Shown in pieces: positions 28,411 through 39,348 of a DNA stretch of 64,000 bases. The position numbers were made by a program, and so were the translations under genes. The notes below the pieces were generated by a model that did not search any database, was not told the origin of the DNA, and saw nothing but the letters and a program-made list of their open reading frames with translations. Position 1 is the stretch's first letter. The number at the start of each line of letters is the position of its first letter. The DNA lies in contig CASCGD010000004.1 in assembly GCA_949132985.1 (NCBI GenBank), positions 1 through 64,000 on the forward strand. The letters run 5' to 3'. Source of the stretch: an uncultured Lachnospiraceae bacterium. GTDB taxonomy: Bacteria > Bacillota > Clostridia > Lachnospirales > Lachnospiraceae.

Positions 28411-28642
28411 TGGCTGGTTGTTGGCTGGCCCTGACAGAAACGCACTTTCGCGTGGTCGGTTATTGGCTGTCTGGCAGCTGGTTTCCGGCTGTGAGAAGAA
28501 TTTGATTTATTTTTATATTTGTGTTGTAGTGAAATATGAGCTGCTGAAAAATTTGGGTTTCGGATAATGTGAGTAGACGATTGACGTGTGGTATTTGCGG
28601 ATCGGAAGTTTGCTGCCTGGGGTCAGCAGCAGGAGGTGTCGC

Positions 28643-29698
28643 ATGGAGAGAAAAAAGACAAATACGGTTCAAATCGGCGGCCGCCTGATCGGCGGAAATC
28701 ATCCGATCTTGATCCAGTCGATGACGAATACGAGGACGGAAGACGTAGCGGCGACGGTGGCGCAGATTCGGGAGCTGACCCGGGCGGGGTGCGAAATCAT
28801 CCGCTGTGCGGTGCCGACTATGGAGGCGGCGCGGGCATTGAAGGAGATTAAAAGACAGATTTCGATTCCGCTGGTGGCGGACATCCATTTTGATTACAGG
28901 CTGGCGATTGCCGCGATGGAATACGGTGCGGACAAGATTCGGATTAATCCGGGAAATATCGGAGATGAAAAGCGGGTGCGCGCAGTGGTGGACTGTGCAA
29001 GGGAACGGGAGATTCCGATCCGTGTGGGGGTCAACAGCGGTTCGCTGGAAAAGCCGCTGTTGGAAAAGTATGGCGGTGTCACAGCAAAGGGGCTTGTGGA
29101 AAGTGCGCTGGAAAAAGTAAAGCTCATTGAGGATATGGGCTATGCAAACCTTGTCATCAGTATCAAATCCTCCGACGTTATGATGTGCGTGCGTGCGCAT
29201 GAGCTGATTGCGCAGGAGACGAAGCACCCTCTGCATGTAGGCATCACTGAGGCAGGGACGATTCTCAGAGGCAACATTAAATCTGCTGTGGGGCTTGGAT
29301 TGATTCTGGGACAGGGCATCGGCGATACAATCCGTGTTTCTTTAACCGGGACGCCTGTCGAGGAAATCAAGTCCGCAAAGCTTATTTTAAAAACTCTGGG
29401 TCTTAGAAGCGGCGGTGTGGAGGTGGTTTCCTGTCCGACCTGCGGACGGACACAGATTGATTTGATTTCTCTTGCATCCCAGGTGGAAACTCTCGTGGAG
29501 GAATATCCTCTTGATATCAAGGTTGCAGTTATGGGCTGTGTTGTGAACGGGCCGGGCGAAGCAAGAGAGGCGGATCTCGGCGTGGCGGGAGGAGTTGGCG
29601 AAGGGCTTCTCATCAGACGCGGCGAGATCATAAAAAAGGTTCCTGAAAACGAGCTGGTCGACGCGTTGCGGGAAGAGCTGGAGCGCCTGCGGGGTTGA
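28643..29698 (+). CDS. ispG: 4-hydroxy-3-methylbut-2-enyl diphosphate synthase
   Basis: QSMTNTRTEDVAATVAQI, IRINPGNIG, SCPTCGRTQIDL, VMGCVVNGPGEAREADLG. Confidence 0.97.
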   Translation: MERKKTNTVQIGGRLIGGNHPILIQSMTNTRTEDVAATVAQIRELTRAGCEIIRCAVPTMEAARALKEIKRQISIPLVADIHFDYRLAIAAMEYGADKIRINPGNIGDEKRVRAVVDCAREREIPIRVGVNSGSLEKPLLEKYGGVTAKGLVESALEKVKLIEDMGYANLVISIKSSDVMMCVRAHELIAQETKHPLHVGITEAGTILRGNIKSAVGLGLILGQGIGDTIRVSLTGTPVEEIKSAKLILKTLGLRSGGVEVVSCPTCGRTQIDLISLASQVETLVEEYPLDIKVAVMGCVVNGPGEAREADLGVAGGVGEGLLIRRGEIIKKVPENELVDALREELERLRG

Positions 29699-29842
29699 GG
29701 GGCACGACAGGAACCGCCTGACTGTGGGGTGCCAGACAGATGTACTCGCGAGTGAAATAATTGCCATTCAAGATAAAAATGTTCGTGAGTCGGCGTTATT
29801 TGGAAAAATTTAGTGGTTGTAAGTATATATGGAGTGAGTTCG

Positions 29843-32800
29843 ATGTCAAAGTCTTTTTTTGAGGTTTTTCCGACGCTGGAGCTGCCGGGAGAGTTAAGGC
29901 AGATGCTCTCAGAGGTGCAGGTGGAAAAGGTCAGCACGAACCGGACAAAGGATTTTTACCGTATTGACCTCTTCAGCGTCCGGTTGATTCCGAAAAAATA
30001 TATTTTTCAACTTGAGCGGGATATTCATCACCAGATTTTTCACGGAAAAAATTTGAAGGTGAAGATTCGGGAGCGCTATCAGCTTTCGGCCCAGTACACT
30101 GCAGAAAAACTTCTTGCGGTATATGAAGACAGCATACGCATGGAATTGCGGGAGTATTCTGCGCTTTTGTACAATCTTTATCGCGGGACGACGCTGGATT
30201 TTCGGGATGAGGAGCATTTGCTTTTGCATATGCCGGAGAGCGTCTTAGCCCGTGAGCGGGGCGGGGAGCTGATCGACATTCTGGAAAAAATCTTCTGTGA
30301 CCGCTGCGGTCTGACATTGCTGGTGGACATGCGCTACGAGTTAAAAGACACCGACCGGCATAAGGAGGATTCGGACAAGCGTCTGGAATTTGAAATCCGG
30401 CATATTATCGAGCAGTCATCCTTTGGTGCAAAAAAGGAGCGCGAGGATGGAAGTCTCATGGTGATGGATGAGCCGGAAAAAAAGATGCGCGATGCGGCGG
30501 ACATCGATGGGAAGCAGCAAAAAAAGACCGCGCAGGAGCAGCGGGCAAAACGCCCCCTGCCGCCCTCAAAAAAGAACTTTTCCGCAGAAAAAAGAAGTTT
30601 TGGCGGTGGATTTTCCCGACGGAAAAGCGACAACCCGGATGTCCTCTACGGCAGGGATTTCGATGAGGAGGCGATGCCCATCGAACAGATTCAGGGCGAG
30701 ATCGGCGATGTGGTTATCCGCGGTCAGATTGTTGCCACCGACGAGCGGGAAATCCGCGGTGAAAAAGCGATTCTTTTTCTGACCGTAACTGATTACACAG
30801 ATTCCATGGTCATCAAGCTTTTTACGCGTCTGGAGGATCTTGGAGAATTAAAGGATGCTCTGAAAAAGGGGACATTCATCAAAATCAAGGGGATTGCGGT
30901 GCTGGACCGCTTTGACCATGAGCTGACGGTTGGCTCGGTCATGGGCATCAAAAAGATTGCTGATTTTACGACAAAGCGCGCGGATAACTCCGTAAAAAAG
31001 CGGGTGGAACTGCATTGTCACACGAAAATGAGCGATATGGACGGTGTCTCCGATGTGGGGGATATCATCGCTCAGGCGGTTGCTTTCGGACATAAAAGCA
31101 TTGCCATCACCGACCATGGAGCGGTACAGGCCTTTCCGGTAGCCAATCACGCCATCCCCAAGGGTGCGGATTTTAAGGTAATTTACGGCGTGGAGGCATA
31201 TTTAGTTGACGACACGAAGGACATCGTAAGGCATCCGCAGGGGCAGGATTTTCAGTCAGATTTTGTCGTATTTGATTTGGAGACAACGGGTTTTAGCCCG
31301 AAAAAAAATAAAATTATCGAGATCGGCGCAGTGAAAATTTCACAGGGAAAAATTACGGAGCGCTTTTCAACGTTTGTGAATCCGAACGTGCCGATTCCCT
31401 TTGCCATCGAGGAGCTGACAGGTATCCGTGATGACATGGTGCTGGAGGCACCGGCAATCGAAGCGATCCTTCCGAAATTCATGGATTTTTGCGAGGGGTG
31501 TGTGATGGTGGCGCACAACGCGGATTTCGACATGAGTTTTATCAGGAAAAACTGCGACGATCTCGAACTGGCCTGTGATTTTACCGTGGCGGATACGGTG
31601 GCGCTCGCGCGCTTTCTGCTGCCGCAGCTTGGGCGTTATAAGCTGGATACGGTGGCAAAGGCGGTGGGCGTTTTGCTGGAAAACCATCACCGGGCAGTAG
31701 ATGATGCGGCGTGCACGGCGGAGATTTTTCTGAAATTTATTGAAATGCTGGAGAGCCGCCGGATACATACATTGAATGAATTAAATGAATGGGGCAGACC
31801 CACGCCGGAGATGATCGGGAAAATGTCAACCTATCATGCCATCATTCTTGCGAAAAACGATATCGGGCGGGTGAATCTGTACCGCCTAGTGTCCATGTCC
31901 CATCTGACCTATTTCCACAAGCGGCCGCGGATTCCGAAAAGCGAGCTGATGAAATACCGCGAGGGCTTAATTCTCGGTTCCGCCTGTGAGGCGGGGGAGC
32001 TGTATCAGGCGCTGCTAAACGGCAGACCGGCGGAGGAGGTTTCCCGTCTTGTAGAGTTTTATGACTACCTTGAAATTCAGCCCATCGGAAACAATGCATT
32101 TATGCTGCGGGATGAGAAATACCCGGTGGCTTCCGTGGAGGATCTTCAGGATATCAACCGACAGATCGTGCAGCTGGGCGAGGACTTTAAAAAACCGGTG
32201 GTAGCGACCTGCGACGTTCATTTTTTAAATCCTGAGGATGAGGTGTACCGCCGTATTATTATGTCCTATAAAGGTTTTGCAGATGCGGACAAGCAGGCAC
32301 CGTTGTTTCTGCACACAACGGAGGAGATGCTTGCGGAATTTGAGTATCTGGGAAGTGATAAGGCACAGGAGGTCGTCATTACCAATACGAATAAGATCGC
32401 GGACATGTGCGAGGCAATTGAGCCGGTGCGTCCCGACAAATGCCCGCCTGTCATAGAAAACTCCGATCAGATGCTCCGGGATATCTGCTACGCTAAGGCG
32501 CGCGATATGTACGGGCCTGATCTTCCAAAGATCGTTCAGGACCGGTTGGAGCGGGAGCTGACTTCCATTATCGGAAACGGCTACGCGGTGATGTATATCA
32601 TTGCACAGAAGCTTGTGTGGAAGTCCAATGAGGACGGCTACCTTGTAGGTTCCCGGGGCTCGGTAGGTTCCTCCTTCGTGGCGACCATGTCCGGTATCAC
32701 GGAGGTCAACCCCTTAAGCCCGCACTATTATTGTAAAAACTGCCATTTTGTAGATTTTGATTCCCCGGAGGTGAAAAAGTATGCGGGGCGCGGCGGCTGT

Positions 32801-34375
32801 GACATGCCTGACCGGTATTGTCCAGACTGCGGTGAGCCCCTTTGCAAGGATGGCTTTGACATTCCCTTCGAGACGTTCCTGGGCTTCAAGGGAGACAAGG
32901 AACCGGATATCGACCTGAACTTTTCGGGGGATTATCAGAGTAAAGCACACAAATATACGGAGGTTATTTTCGGGGCCGGACAGACCTTTCGGGCGGGGAC
33001 CATCGGCACCCTGGCGGATAAAACGGCTTACGGCTATGTGAAGTGGTATTTTGAGGAGCACGGCATGCACAAACGGGCCTGTGAGATTGACAGGCTGTTA
33101 ACCGGCTGTGTGGGGGTGCGCCGTACGACAGGGCAGCATCCCGGCGGAATCGTTGTACTACCGGTGGGAGATGAGATATTTTCCTTCACGCCGATTCAGC
33201 ATCCGGCAAATGATATGACAACGGATATTATTACGACGCACTTTGAGTATCACTCCATCGACCACAACCTGCTCAAGCTTGATATTCTCGGGCACGATGA
33301 TCCGACGATGATACGGATGCTGGAGGATCTAACTGGCATCAATGCGCAGAAAATTCCTCTTGACGATACGAGCGTTATGTCGCTGTTCCAGAATACCAAT
33401 GCCCTACAGATCACGCCGGAGGATATCGGCGGCTGTAAGCTGGGCGCCCTTGGCATCCCGGAGTTTGGAACGGATTTTGCGATGGGGATGCTCATAGACA
33501 CACAGCCGCAGGAGTTTTCCGACCTTGTCCGCATCGCCGGGCTTTCCCACGGCACCGATGTGTGGCTCGGCAACGCACAGACGCTCATTCAGGAGGGGCG
33601 CGCCACGATATCAACCTGTATCTGTACCCGCGACGATATTATGACGTATCTCATAGGCATGGGGCTGGAGTCCGAGGAGTCCTTCAAGATTATGGAGGCG
33701 GTGCGAAAGGGTATGGTGGCCAAGGGCAAATGCGATAAATGGGGCGAATGGAAAAAGGATATGGAGGACCACAATGTACCGGACTGGTATATCTGGTCCT
33801 GTGAGAAGATTAAATATATGTTTCCGAAGGCGCATGCCGCCGCTTATGTAATGATGGCATGGCGCATCGCCTACTGTAAAGTATTTTATCCGCTGGCTTA
33901 CTATGCGGCATTTTTCTCTATTCGCGCGAAAGCCTTTAACTATGAGGTAATGTGCATGGGCAGGGAACGCCTCAGCCACTACATGGAGGATTATGAGCGG
34001 CGCAGTGCCGAGGCGGCCAGGGAGAACAAAAAGCTGCCGCCGGTGGAGCAGGACATGTACCGGGACATGCGTATCGTGCAGGAGATGTACGCGAGGGGCT
34101 ATGAATTTCTTCCCATCGATATCTATCAGGCGAAGGCGCGCTATTTCCAGATTATTGACGGAAAGCTGATGGCCTCCTTAAACAGTATCGACGGCATGGG
34201 AGATACGGCGGCGGATATGGTTGTGGAAGCGGCAAAGAATGGTCCGTTTTTGTCGAGGGACGATTTTCGCCAGCGGACAAAGGTGTCTCAGAAAATCATT
34301 GACAATATGGCTGATCTGGGGATGTTTGGGGATTTGCCGGCAACGAACCAGATCAGTTTGTTTGATTTGATTTGA
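29843..34375 (+). CDS. polC: DNA polymerase III alpha subunit, PolC type
   Basis: OB domain, PHP (VELHCHTKMSDMDG), DEDD exonuclease (FDLETTGFSPKKNKIIEIGAV), PDIDLNFSGDYQ. Confidence 0.97.
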   Translation: MSKSFFEVFPTLELPGELRQMLSEVQVEKVSTNRTKDFYRIDLFSVRLIPKKYIFQLERDIHHQIFHGKNLKVKIRERYQLSAQYTAEKLLAVYEDSIRMELREYSALLYNLYRGTTLDFRDEEHLLLHMPESVLARERGGELIDILEKIFCDRCGLTLLVDMRYELKDTDRHKEDSDKRLEFEIRHIIEQSSFGAKKEREDGSLMVMDEPEKKMRDAADIDGKQQKKTAQEQRAKRPLPPSKKNFSAEKRSFGGGFSRRKSDNPDVLYGRDFDEEAMPIEQIQGEIGDVVIRGQIVATDEREIRGEKAILFLTVTDYTDSMVIKLFTRLEDLGELKDALKKGTFIKIKGIAVLDRFDHELTVGSVMGIKKIADFTTKRADNSVKKRVELHCHTKMSDMDGVSDVGDIIAQAVAFGHKSIAITDHGAVQAFPVANHAIPKGADFKVIYGVEAYLVDDTKDIVRHPQGQDFQSDFVVFDLETTGFSPKKNKIIEIGAVKISQGKITERFSTFVNPNVPIPFAIEELTGIRDDMVLEAPAIEAILPKFMDFCEGCVMVAHNADFDMSFIRKNCDDLELACDFTVADTVALARFLLPQLGRYKLDTVAKAVGVLLENHHRAVDDAACTAEIFLKFIEMLESRRIHTLNELNEWGRPTPEMIGKMSTYHAIILAKNDIGRVNLYRLVSMSHLTYFHKRPRIPKSELMKYREGLILGSACEAGELYQALLNGRPAEEVSRLVEFYDYLEIQPIGNNAFMLRDEKYPVASVEDLQDINRQIVQLGEDFKKPVVATCDVHFLNPEDEVYRRIIMSYKGFADADKQAPLFLHTTEEMLAEFEYLGSDKAQEVVITNTNKIADMCEAIEPVRPDKCPPVIENSDQMLRDICYAKARDMYGPDLPKIVQDRLERELTSIIGNGYAVMYIIAQKLVWKSNEDGYLVGSRGSVGSSFVATMSGITEVNPLSPHYYCKNCHFVDFDSPEVKKYAGRGGCDMPDRYCPDCGEPLCKDGFDIPFETFLGFKGDKEPDIDLNFSGDYQSKAHKYTEVIFGAGQTFRAGTIGTLADKTAYGYVKWYFEEHGMHKRACEIDRLLTGCVGVRRTTGQHPGGIVVLPVGDEIFSFTPIQHPANDMTTDIITTHFEYHSIDHNLLKLDILGHDDPTMIRMLEDLTGINAQKIPLDDTSVMSLFQNTNALQITPEDIGGCKLGALGIPEFGTDFAMGMLIDTQPQEFSDLVRIAGLSHGTDVWLGNAQTLIQEGRATISTCICTRDDIMTYLIGMGLESEESFKIMEAVRKGMVAKGKCDKWGEWKKDMEDHNVPDWYIWSCEKIKYMFPKAHAAAYVMMAWRIAYCKVFYPLAYYAAFFSIRAKAFNYEVMCMGRERLSHYMEDYERRSAEAARENKKLPPVEQDMYRDMRIVQEMYARGYEFLPIDIYQAKARYFQIIDGKLMASLNSIDGMGDTAADMVVEAAKNGPFLSRDDFRQRTKVSQKIIDNMADLGMFGDLPATNQISLFDLI

Positions 34376-34491
34376 GGTGCGGTGTTGAAGTGAGGACGCT
34401 GTCATGGAACTGGCTATCAACTGGCTATCGTTTCTTTGGCCTGTTGTATGAACTGGAAAATTATATATTAAAAGGAGATTTTATAAATAGT

Positions 34492-35622
34492 ATGAAGGAT
34501 TTACAGGAAATCCGAAAGGAAATTGACGCGATCGACAGACAGATTGTGGAGCTGTACAAGTCGCGGATGAAGCTGACCACGGAGGTGGCTGCTGACAAGA
34601 TTGCCACCGGAAAACAGGTGCTGGATAAAAAGCGGGAGAAGAGCAAGCTTGATGTTCTGGAAACGTTTGCGGATTCCAACGCGACAAAGCACGGAATCCG
34701 GGAGTTATTTGAGCAGATCATGTCGGCGAGCCGGAAAAGGCAGTATCAGCTCATGATAGAAAAGGGACGCGTGGAGGACTTTGGCTTTACGGAGGTGGCT
34801 GCACTGCAGACGGCAGGGGCGCGGGTCGTCTATCAGGGTGTGGAGGGCGCCTATGCGCATCTGGCGCTGGAAGCATACTTTGGAAAGGATATGACCCGTT
34901 TTCATGTAGGCACCTGGCGCGGCGCAATGGAGGCGCTAAAAAGCGGCGCGGCGGATTATGCGGTTCTTCCCTTTGAAAATTCCTCCGCCGGGATCGTCTC
35001 CGAAAATTATGATCTTTTGAAGGAATACGGATATTATATTGTCGGTGAGCAGAAAATAGAGGTGAATCACTGTATTTTAGGAATGAACGGAGCAAGCCTT
35101 GAAGGTATTCAAAAGATCTACTCTCACCCGCAGGCCCTGGCGCAGTGCTCGCGGCTGTTAGAAGCACATCCGCAATGGGAGCAGATACCAATACAGAATA
35201 CAGCGTTGGCCGCAAAAAAGGTGCAAAGCGACGCGGATATCACACAGGCAGCGATCGCCAGCAGCCTGACGAGCGAGCTTTACGGGCTTCATATTCTTTC
35301 CGAGGGGGTTCAGAATAACCGCTCCAACGAGACACGTTTCATTATCGTGTCAAAACGGAGTGAATATGTGGCAGGCGCCGGAAAAATCAGCATCTGTGTC
35401 CAGCTCATGCATGAGGCGGGATCACTCTATCATGCGCTCGGGCATTTCATCTACAATGGGTTAAACATGACGCGCATTGAGTCGCGCCCGATTCCCGGAC
35501 GGAACTGGCAGCATCAGTTTTTCATTGATTTCGACGGAAATCTTGAGGATGGAGCGGTGCAAAATGCACTGTTTGGTCTGAGAGAAGAAGCTTTGGATTT
35601 GAAGATTTTTGGAAACTATTAA
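34492..35622 (+). CDS. pheA: Bifunctional chorismate mutase / prephenate dehydratase
   Basis: LQEIRKEIDAIDRQIVELYKSRM; YQGVEGAYAHLA, VLPFENSSAGIV, NETRFIIVS, ESRPIPGRNWQHQFFIDFDG. Confidence 0.94.
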   Translation: MKDLQEIRKEIDAIDRQIVELYKSRMKLTTEVAADKIATGKQVLDKKREKSKLDVLETFADSNATKHGIRELFEQIMSASRKRQYQLMIEKGRVEDFGFTEVAALQTAGARVVYQGVEGAYAHLALEAYFGKDMTRFHVGTWRGAMEALKSGAADYAVLPFENSSAGIVSENYDLLKEYGYYIVGEQKIEVNHCILGMNGASLEGIQKIYSHPQALAQCSRLLEAHPQWEQIPIQNTALAAKKVQSDADITQAAIASSLTSELYGLHILSEGVQNNRSNETRFIIVSKRSEYVAGAGKISICVQLMHEAGSLYHALGHFIYNGLNMTRIESRPIPGRNWQHQFFIDFDGNLEDGAVQNALFGLREEALDLKIFGNY

Positions 35623-35659
35623 ACAAAGATATAATTTCTGTAAAGGAGATGTGACACAT

Positions 35660-37192
35660 ATGGGAGTGACTACGTTTGCTGCAATCTATATCGGCTCCTA
35701 TGAGGTGAGCTTAAAGGTGTTCGAGATTTCGGGGAAGAAGCGTATCCATACGGTGGATTTTGTGCGGAGCCGGGTGGAGCTTGGAAAGGATGCGCTCTAC
35801 GGCCAGCCCATCGGCTATGAACTGGTGGACAGCATCTGCGACATGCTTCATGAGTTTCTGCGTATCATGGAGGGCTACAAGGTGGACGATTATAAGGCGT
35901 TTACCGGCCCGGTGATGCGCAGCGCCTCGAACTGCCTGTTTGTCCTGGACCAGATCGAACGCCGCACCGGCATCCGGTTGAATCTTCTGGACAATTCGGA
36001 GCACCGCTTTTTGTCCTACAAATGCGTTTCCTCGAAGCAGGAGTTCGGCCGCATGATTCAGGAGAGCGCCGCAGTCGTAAACGTGGGCGGCGGTGAGTTG
36101 CAGATCACGCTTTTTGTTCACGGAGAGGTGCTCACGACACAGCATCTGGTGCTTGGAACGATGCGTCTGGCGCAGCTTGTGGGGGCGAGCGTCCGGCTGG
36201 ACCACGCGAAACGGCAGATGAAGGAGCTGGTGGATAAGGAGATGGAGGTCTTTAAGGCGCAGTATTACCAGAACCGTACGATTAAGTACCTCATCTTAAC
36301 CGGAGATTACAGCCTTGAGGTTATGCGCCGTATGGATAAAAATCTGGATAATACGACGGTTGACGCGCAAAAATTTTCCGGGTACTTAAAGCGGCTCGAA
36401 AAGAAGGAGAGCGCACAGATTGCGGAGGATTTGAATATTTCCAACGAGACCGATGTGCTGATCATTCCCTCACTCATTCTGTATCGCCGTATTGTAGAGA
36501 CACTGGCGGCGGACGCCATATGGGTGCCGGGTATTGATATCAGCGACGGCATTGCCTATGACTATGCGCTGTCACACCGTTACGTAAAGCCGGTGCACGA
36601 TTTTGACAAGGATATTATCTCGGCGGCCCGTTCTCTCTCCCAGCGTTATATGAGCTATTCCCAGCATATAGACGCTCTTGTGGAGATGAGCAGCCTCATC
36701 TATGAGGCGATGAAAAAGGTGCACGGCATGGGGAAGCGGGAAAAACTGCTGCTGCAGACGGCTGCCATTCTGCACGACTGCGGGAAATATGTGAGCTTTG
36801 CCAATGCACCGGAATGCGCCTATGATATTATTTTATCCTCGGAGATTATGGGACTTTCCTACAGGGACCGCGTGATTGTGGCATGTATCGTCAAGTACAA
36901 CACCTATCTGCTGGACGATTATGACGAGGTCAGCGACGTGCTGGATCAGGAGGGATATCTGATCGTTGCAAAATGTGCGTCAATCCTGCGGGTGGCTAAC
37001 GCCATGGACCGAAGCCATAAACAGAAATTTAAAAATGTCCGGGCGTCGTTAAAAGGGAAGCAGCTGATTATTTCCATTGAGGCAGAGGATGCTCTGATGC
37101 TGGAGAAGACGATGTTTGATGCAAAGGCAGGTATGTTTGAGGATGTGTTCAGCATAAAGCCTGTCATAAGGGAAAAGAAAATTTATTTATAA
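35660..37192 (+). CDS. Ppx/GppA-family phosphatase with C-terminal HD domain
   Basis: AAIYIGSYEVSLKVFEI, VVNVGGGELQITLF, AAILHDCGKYVSF. Confidence 0.85.
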   Translation: MGVTTFAAIYIGSYEVSLKVFEISGKKRIHTVDFVRSRVELGKDALYGQPIGYELVDSICDMLHEFLRIMEGYKVDDYKAFTGPVMRSASNCLFVLDQIERRTGIRLNLLDNSEHRFLSYKCVSSKQEFGRMIQESAAVVNVGGGELQITLFVHGEVLTTQHLVLGTMRLAQLVGASVRLDHAKRQMKELVDKEMEVFKAQYYQNRTIKYLILTGDYSLEVMRRMDKNLDNTTVDAQKFSGYLKRLEKKESAQIAEDLNISNETDVLIIPSLILYRRIVETLAADAIWVPGIDISDGIAYDYALSHRYVKPVHDFDKDIISAARSLSQRYMSYSQHIDALVEMSSLIYEAMKKVHGMGKREKLLLQTAAILHDCGKYVSFANAPECAYDIILSSEIMGLSYRDRVIVACIVKYNTYLLDDYDEVSDVLDQEGYLIVAKCASILRVANAMDRSHKQKFKNVRASLKGKQLIISIEAEDALMLEKTMFDAKAGMFEDVFSIKPVIREKKIYL

Positions 37193-37208
37193 ACGGGGTG
37201 GTGTGCAT

Positions 37209-39347
37209 ATGGAAAAAACAAATATCATCGATTATACAAATGCAAAATATTACGAGAACCGGGAGCTGAGCTGGATCAAGTTCAATCACCGCGTGCTGAG
37301 TGAGGCGAGGGACAAATCCATCCCGCTTTTGGAGCGCACGAAGTTTGTCAGCATTACATCCTCGAATCTGGATGAATTTTTCATGGTGCGCGTGGCGTCC
37401 TTAAAGGATATGGTACACGCAAAATATAAAAAGCCGGACATTGCAGGTCTGACCGCAACCCAGCAATTAGAGAAGATTAACCTTGCTACCAGGGAACTGG
37501 TGGACATACAGTATTCAACGTACAATCGCTCGCTGCTGCCGGCACTGCGCGCTCAGGGCATCTTTGTGTTTGACCGTATGGAGGACTTAAGTGAGGCACA
37601 GATAAAATCTGCGGAGCACTATTTTGAAGAGGTCGTCTATCCGGTACTGACCCCCATGGCTGTAGATGCATCAAGACCCTTCCCGCTGATTCGGAACAAG
37701 ACATTAAATATTGCCGCGCTGATTCGGAATAAGGAGAAGGAGAATGTGTTTGCAACAGTTCAGGTGCCCTCCGTTCTGCCGCGGCTGATCCCGCTTCCCG
37801 TGGAGGAAGAAGGCCATTATGCGTTTGTGCTGTTGGAGCAGCTCATCATGCACCAGATCGGCAGCCTCTTTTCCAACTATGAGGTGCTCTGCACGTCCCC
37901 TTACCGGATTATGAGGAATGCGGATCTGCCCATCGATGAGGATGAGGCGAACGATCTGCTCAAGGAAATCGAAAAGCAGTTAAAGAAGCGTCAGTGGGGC
38001 GAAGTCATCCGTCTGGAGGTGGATGACGGCGTTGACAAGGAGCTGCTTGGAATTTTGAAAAAAGAGCTTGAGACTGCGGGAGAGGATGTGTTCAAGATCA
38101 ACGGGCCTTTGGACTTAACCTTCCTCATGAAGCTTAGCGGGCTTGAGGGCAGGGATGAGTTACGCTTGCCGCCCTACCATCCGGTCAAGGTACCGGAGCT
38201 TCTTGACGAGCCGAACATTTTTGATGCAATAAAAAAGGGCGATATTCTGCTGCATCATCCGTACCAGAGCTTCCAGCCTGTGGTTGATTTTATCCGGCAG
38301 GCGGCCAACGACCCCGACGTGCTGGCCATCAAGCAGACACTTTACCGTGTCAGCGGCAACTCACCGATTATCGCGTCCCTGGCTCACGCGGCGGAGAACG
38401 GCAAGCAGGTCACGGTTCTGGTGGAGTTAAAGGCGCGCTTTGACGAGGAGCACAACATCGTATGGGCGAAGAAGCTTGAAAAGGCGGGCTGCCATGTTAT
38501 CTATGGCCTGGTGGGGTTAAAGACACACAGCAAAATTGCGCTTGTGGTGCGCAAGGAAGAGGACGGCATTTGCCGTTATGTACATCTGGGCACCGGAAAC
38601 TACAATGATTCCACGGCAAAGCTGTATACGGACTGCGGAATTTTCACCTGCTCCGAGGCCATCGGAGAGGATGCGACCGCCGTGTTTAATATGCTTTCCG
38701 GCTATTCGGAGCCTTTGAGCTGGAATCACCTGGTGGTGGCGCCGATCTGGCTTAGAAAACGGTTTTTAAAGCTGATCCGGCGGGAAACGCGCCATGCCCT
38801 GGACGGCAAAGAGGCACGTATTCAGGCGAAAATGAATTCGCTGTGTGATCCCGATATCATAGCCGCGCTCTATGAGGCCAGCGCTGCGGGTGTGCAGATC
38901 GATCTCATTGTGCGTGGAATCTGCTGCCTGAAAGCCGGACTTCCTGACGTCAGCGGAAATATACATGTGCGCTCCATCGTCGGAAATTTCCTGGAGCACA
39001 GCCGCATTTTCTACTTTTACAACAACGGCAGCGAGGAGTATTACATGGGCAGCGCGGACTGGATGCCCCGCAATCTGGATCGCCGGGTGGAGATCATCTT
39101 CCCGGTATTGGATCGGGGATTGCAGAAGAAGGTACGGCGCATTTTAGATGTGGAGCTGGAAGATAACACAAAGGCGCATATTCTCATGCCGGACGGCACG
39201 TATGTCAAGCCGGATAAACGCGGCAAGGTGCTGGTTAATTCACAGCATCAGTTTTGTGACGATGCGGCGCTTGCACTGCCGGCGGAGGAGAAAATTTTTA
39301 AAGACCGCGTGTTTATTCCTGCGGAACCTGTGAAAGATGAGGACTGA
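37209..39347 (+). CDS. ppk1: Polyphosphate kinase
   Basis: NRELSWIKFNHRVLSEA, DEFFMVRVASLKD, KARFDEEHNI, GTGNYNDSTAKLYTD. Confidence 0.97.
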   Translation: MEKTNIIDYTNAKYYENRELSWIKFNHRVLSEARDKSIPLLERTKFVSITSSNLDEFFMVRVASLKDMVHAKYKKPDIAGLTATQQLEKINLATRELVDIQYSTYNRSLLPALRAQGIFVFDRMEDLSEAQIKSAEHYFEEVVYPVLTPMAVDASRPFPLIRNKTLNIAALIRNKEKENVFATVQVPSVLPRLIPLPVEEEGHYAFVLLEQLIMHQIGSLFSNYEVLCTSPYRIMRNADLPIDEDEANDLLKEIEKQLKKRQWGEVIRLEVDDGVDKELLGILKKELETAGEDVFKINGPLDLTFLMKLSGLEGRDELRLPPYHPVKVPELLDEPNIFDAIKKGDILLHHPYQSFQPVVDFIRQAANDPDVLAIKQTLYRVSGNSPIIASLAHAAENGKQVTVLVELKARFDEEHNIVWAKKLEKAGCHVIYGLVGLKTHSKIALVVRKEEDGICRYVHLGTGNYNDSTAKLYTDCGIFTCSEAIGEDATAVFNMLSGYSEPLSWNHLVVAPIWLRKRFLKLIRRETRHALDGKEARIQAKMNSLCDPDIIAALYEASAAGVQIDLIVRGICCLKAGLPDVSGNIHVRSIVGNFLEHSRIFYFYNNGSEEYYMGSADWMPRNLDRRVEIIFPVLDRGLQKKVRRILDVELEDNTKAHILMPDGTYVKPDKRGKVLVNSQHQFCDDAALALPAEEKIFKDRVFIPAEPVKDED

Positions 39348-39348
39348 C

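Noticed and set aside
29744-29753. Palindrome ACTCGCGAGT upstream of polC
   Set aside because: A 10-bp palindrome is expected by chance at this scale; no second site or promoter context.
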